This document shows positions 60,928 to 64,000 of a stretch of DNA of 64,000 nt, in pieces. The DNA lies in contig OX442314.1 of assembly GCA_949358305.1 (NCBI GenBank), forward strand, positions 40,928,581 through 40,992,580, given 5' to 3'. Both the position numbers and the translations under genes were made by a program. A model generated the notes under the pieces. The model did not search any database. It worked only from the letters and a program-made list of their open reading frames with translations, and was not told the DNA's origin. Positions within the stretch are counted from its first letter, which is position 1. Each line of letters starts with the position of its first letter. Origin of the DNA: Strigamia acuminata. Lineage: Eukaryota > Arthropoda > Chilopoda > Geophilomorpha > Linotaeniidae.

Positions 60928-61513
60928 TGTGACCGTCAGGCCACCTGGGGTGACCTACGTCACTGCCACACACCACCATACGGCCCCAAGATCACCCCCT
61001 GATTGGGCAAGGTGATCTAGCCCGGGGGAGGGAGGGAGCTAAGTGGTGTGGGGAGGAGTTGCAGAGAGAGAGAGTGCGGACACCGACCAGGACGGTCGTG
61101 TGTTGACAGAGTTCCAGGGTGTTGTAGTTGACGAGGGGACAAGGCGTGTCCCGGCTGAGAGGACTCTGCACTCCTTCCCATTCACCACAGCGATGCTCAG
61201 TATCTGGGTTTTCCACCCAATACAGCCTCCATGAGTGGTCACTGCGGGCTGTAGGTAAGTACAGCATGAATGTAACGTTGAACCGACCACGTCACCCATT
61301 GGGCTCGCGCCCAGTGTGTGACGGGTCGGTTGCCGGTGCGGCGTGCCTTCGTGGCACCCCTGCAACGGGTAACGGGATTCCCCATACCCCTAGACAACAC
61401 AATAAAGGCCAACCAACCAATATTGTGGGATTCCCCGTTATTTACGTGAAGTATGCGTCCCTACCCAGTGTTATCAGTCCCCTGACTACACTGGCGAGAC
61501 CATAGCAGTCACA
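60928..61513 (+). repeat. 5' LTR of element G (relative of B)
   Basis: 586 bp, TGTGACC...GCAGTCACA, with AATAAA at 61401-61406 and hairpins such as CATTGGGC/GCCCAGTG (61297-61316). It is followed by a tRNA-Pro-like primer site, so it is a 5' LTR whose element extends right beyond the window. Its start truncates the F tail. No second copy is in view, so the left boundary is by terminus only. It contains AGGTAAGTA (61253-61261), a possible sense splice donor. Confidence 0.7.
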
Positions 61514-61515
61514 AT

Positions 61516-61540
61516 TGAGGGCCCTGTCCGAGATTTGAAC
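61516..61540 (+). other. primer binding site, tRNA-Pro-like (element G)
   Basis: The site starts TGAGGGCCCTGTCCG and continues AGATTTGAAC. It resembles the tRNA-Pro complement and is collinear with element B's junction (both read CACAATTG then GGGCCC). Confidence 0.6.
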
Positions 61541-64000
61541 TTGAAAATTTTTTTTTGTGTTTCCGCCATTTTGTTTTGCCTTGTGTGTCAAATTTTGGTT
61601 GCATTTTGTTTTGCTTTATGCCCCAGTTTTTGTTGCTCTTTGCTTTGCTCCTTGGTGGGGGCTCAATTGTATTGTTTTTCTCTTGTTTTTATTTTGGAAT
61701 GTGGGTTAATTACTTTCTTTGAGGGGCTGAGGAATTTGAAAGGTGTTTTTGTTAGCCACTTTGGGTCGCGTGAGAGGCTTAGTTGTGGGGGGCTGAATGC
61801 TTTTTCATTTGAAGGTTTCTTGGATTGTATTTTTCTCAGTGCTGGTATGGTTGGGGGCTCTGGAATTTATTTTCAGACGCACTGCAACCAACCAAAACAT
61901 TTTGGTATTCATTTCTCTGGGTGGCTGGGGGGATTTGCTCTCCACCTTAGGCGGTCATAGCAACGCATGCCATTATGTCCATTCTTTTGTGTTTTTCTCC
62001 CCTCGCACTGACTTGACCTCGCAGTGCTTTTGTCTTTGTTTTCACTTGCACTGTGTGTCTATTTTTAGGGTCGGGGTGAGAAACACTTGTTATTCTTCTG
62101 TCACACTCTTCTCTGAATTTGGGCTGGGTATTGTTCGAGTTTTTGAGGAGTGTTGTGCAATTTTATATTATTTTATGGCGTTTTTTCTTTTTTGCTGGCC
62201 TGGCTGGGGTTTGATTGATTTGTTCTTTTTTTTTCTGTTACAATTAAGGTCCACTTTATGATGACAATAGCCAACCAGCACATTAGTTTAATGCCATACC
62301 ATTTTTTTTATTATTATTTTGAAGTGTATTTTTCTTGTGTGTTTGGTTGACTTGAGTTTGACCTTGGTGTTTCCTTTAATCATCTTGGGATAATAATGGC
62401 CAACCAACACATGAGCTTTATACCATTTTTGTATTATTTTATGATTTGTTTTTTTGGTGTGCAATTGGGAGAGAAACCATTTGTAGGTGCTCAGAATTTG
62501 TGGTCTGAAGCGTTGGAGATGTACAGCTTCATCGTTTTAGGGGCATACTGAAAGTGGGGTGTGTAGGGGTTAGGCTTGAACAAGCCGGCAACGTGTTACC
62601 CATGACATTCCTGAGGTTACGCAGACGTAATGAGTGTCTTAGAGAGTCGGCACCACACCAGACGAATGGTAGATTAAGTTCTTTTATTTCTTTCCCTGGG
62701 TTTGCAGATTTGGTGCTTTTTCCGAGTGTGTTTTTTGGCGGGAAACGTGAATGTGGTGTTGTTGTGGTGGGCAGGCATGCTGCTGGGTGCAGTATATCCC
62801 GGTTCAGCCCTGTGCCTTACCCGGACGACGATAAACTAATGCGGTAAATTTAGGGGAGCTCTGTTCATTACTGGCCAGAGGTACATTCCTGGTTGCAGCG
62901 GTTTGAGTAATCTTTTGAATCACAGACACGCGTACTTAAGGGAAACGCACGGAGACTGGGTTTCCAACCCTGTCCCGAGCACTGGTGGACACGGCTTGGT
63001 GTGATTTTGGCAATGTGTTTTATATGCGCATTTACGACACATTGTACCGATTTCACTGCCTTGCCGTGGAAATTGGGTCTCGGATAGCGGGGGGGCGGCC
63101 TTTGCAGGGGACTGCTCAGGTGTCGAGCCCGAAGGTGTTTTGCTTTCAAACCGCGCGTGGAATGCTTGCAAGCACGGATTGGGTGGCTAACAGCTTTGAA
63201 AAAAGACTGTGAATCCAGCCCAACACCTTTTTTAATCTTTGTTTTCAATGTGCTGTGTGTGGATCCCTTTTCCCAATTTTGTGAAACATACCACATTTTT
63301 CTTGAACCCTTCTTTTATCCTATTTCTACTCTAATTTCATATCCGGGTTGGTGAGGAGTGAGGCTCCCGGGGATTGGACCTAACTTTCCCTGGCGCTGGA
63401 CCGTGTTCAGTTGCAATACCTCCGATCTGGCTCTGGCTCTGTTCGCCGATTTCCCTTCACTCTTAGTCTGAGGCGAACGAGTCGACATTTTTGCCTCATC
63501 AGGATTATCGCGATCTTGATGGTGTTTCGGGTGTGATTTTGGTGCTGGAGCTAGCTATGCCAAAGGAAGCCTGAAACACGCGTTTTAGCGTTTTCAGCAG
63601 GGGTTAAAACTGGTGGCAGACGTATACACCAGCGCAAAGGAAAACGTACGCCTTAGCATCGAAGCTGTGGGGCGCGATGGAAAATGCCACGAAAAATCGA
63701 TATACGCAGTTTTTTCTACTTGGTTCTGGCGTGAATAATTTAGAACACGAAGGGAAAGACAAACCGTGGGATTGTGTTTGTTAGTTTGGGCGTGTCAGAG
63801 AACTTCCAGTCGCCCATTTCTATCTTCTGGGGCGTGGATAAATGCCGGAAAGGTGTTCGCCATTTTCTATCTTTTGGGGCGTGGATAAATACCAGAAAGG
63901 TGTTCGCTAATTTTTTATTTTGGGGCGTGGATTAGAAAATACCAAAATATAACCGCTAATTTTATCTTTTGGGGCGCAGAGAAAAGCCAAAATTTATTAC
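61541..64000 (+). other. element G leader, running off the window
   Basis: About 2.5 kb with no credible gene; the T/G-rich frames at 61535-62261 are compositional. A phrase of about 100 bp (aat(a)gccaaccagcacat...accattttt) occurs twice, near 62267 and 62398. 63821-64000 holds tandem repeats. Element B's leader is also more than 2 kb, so gag is expected to the right. Confidence 0.5.
63821..64000. repeat. about 47-bp tandem repeats
   Basis: Four units start near 63821, 63868, 63915 and 63963, each with tatcttttggggcgtgga(t) followed by aaatnccngaaaggtgttcgc or a decayed form. The array runs to the window edge. Confidence 0.75.

Noticed and set aside
60928-61513. This LTR as the 3' LTR of element F
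   Set aside because: It is followed by a tRNA-Pro-like primer site collinear with B's, and no purine tract precedes it, so it is a 5' LTR of another element.
61535-62261. Hydrophobic ORFs after the element G LTR as a possible Gag
   Set aside because: T/G-rich composition, no Gag motifs, and overlapping frames that are equally open.

Overview
This window is invertebrate-type metazoan DNA made almost entirely of transposable elements. I found no convincing intact host gene. The evidence for an animal genome is GT-AG introns, retroelement primer sites matching the 3' ends of metazoan tRNAs (Gln, initiator Met, Pro), a Tc1/mariner element, a THAP-domain scrap and RFX X-box motifs. The species cannot be fixed from the sequence.

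Layout. 1-2807: unassigned DNA with a long palindrome (1131-1272), a proline-rich tandem-repeat ORF and transposon-like subterminal repeats. 2808-16819: element A, a complete Ty3/gypsy retrotransposon (+ strand) with nearly identical 1.57-kb LTRs, TSD AGAT, gag, pol and a third ORF. 16824-19441: old DNA with a THAP remnant and a solo LTR (H, TSD AAGT). 19442-54321: a nested stack. Element E (Ty3/gypsy, +, TSD AATAA) is split at 24637 by element D (Ty1/copia, +, TSD CAACC). D carries a solo LTR inside its 5' LTR (TSD CATAC), element B in gag (Ty3/gypsy, -, TSD GACT) and element C between protease and integrase (Ty3/gypsy, -, TSD AAGT). Every junction resolves to the base. 54486-60927: element F, a decayed relative of C, itself split by a Tc1-like element (55159-56654) and by a repeat block (59474-60296). 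60928-64000: the 5' LTR, primer site and long leader of element G, which leaves the window.

The LTR pairs of A, B, C, D and E differ by zero to two positions, so the stack was built in a recent burst. D's polyprotein frame stays open across both insertion sites. A, B and C each place pol in the -1 frame behind a canonical slippery heptamer (A AAA AAC, G GGA AAC, A AAA AAC) followed at 7-9 nt by a predicted hairpin.

The most unusual material is accessory. A, B and C each carry a sense-strand third ORF downstream of pol that is not envelope-like, having no signal peptide or membrane segment. A's and B's products share a DnaJ-like CXXCXGXG zinc-ribbon motif in otherwise disordered proteins. C's is a spliced two-exon gene with an RS-rich region. 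C's LTR contains five consecutive hairpins with different, internally complementary stems and a nearly invariant apical motif. X-box sites lie in A's leader, A's 3' region and C's ORF3 intron.
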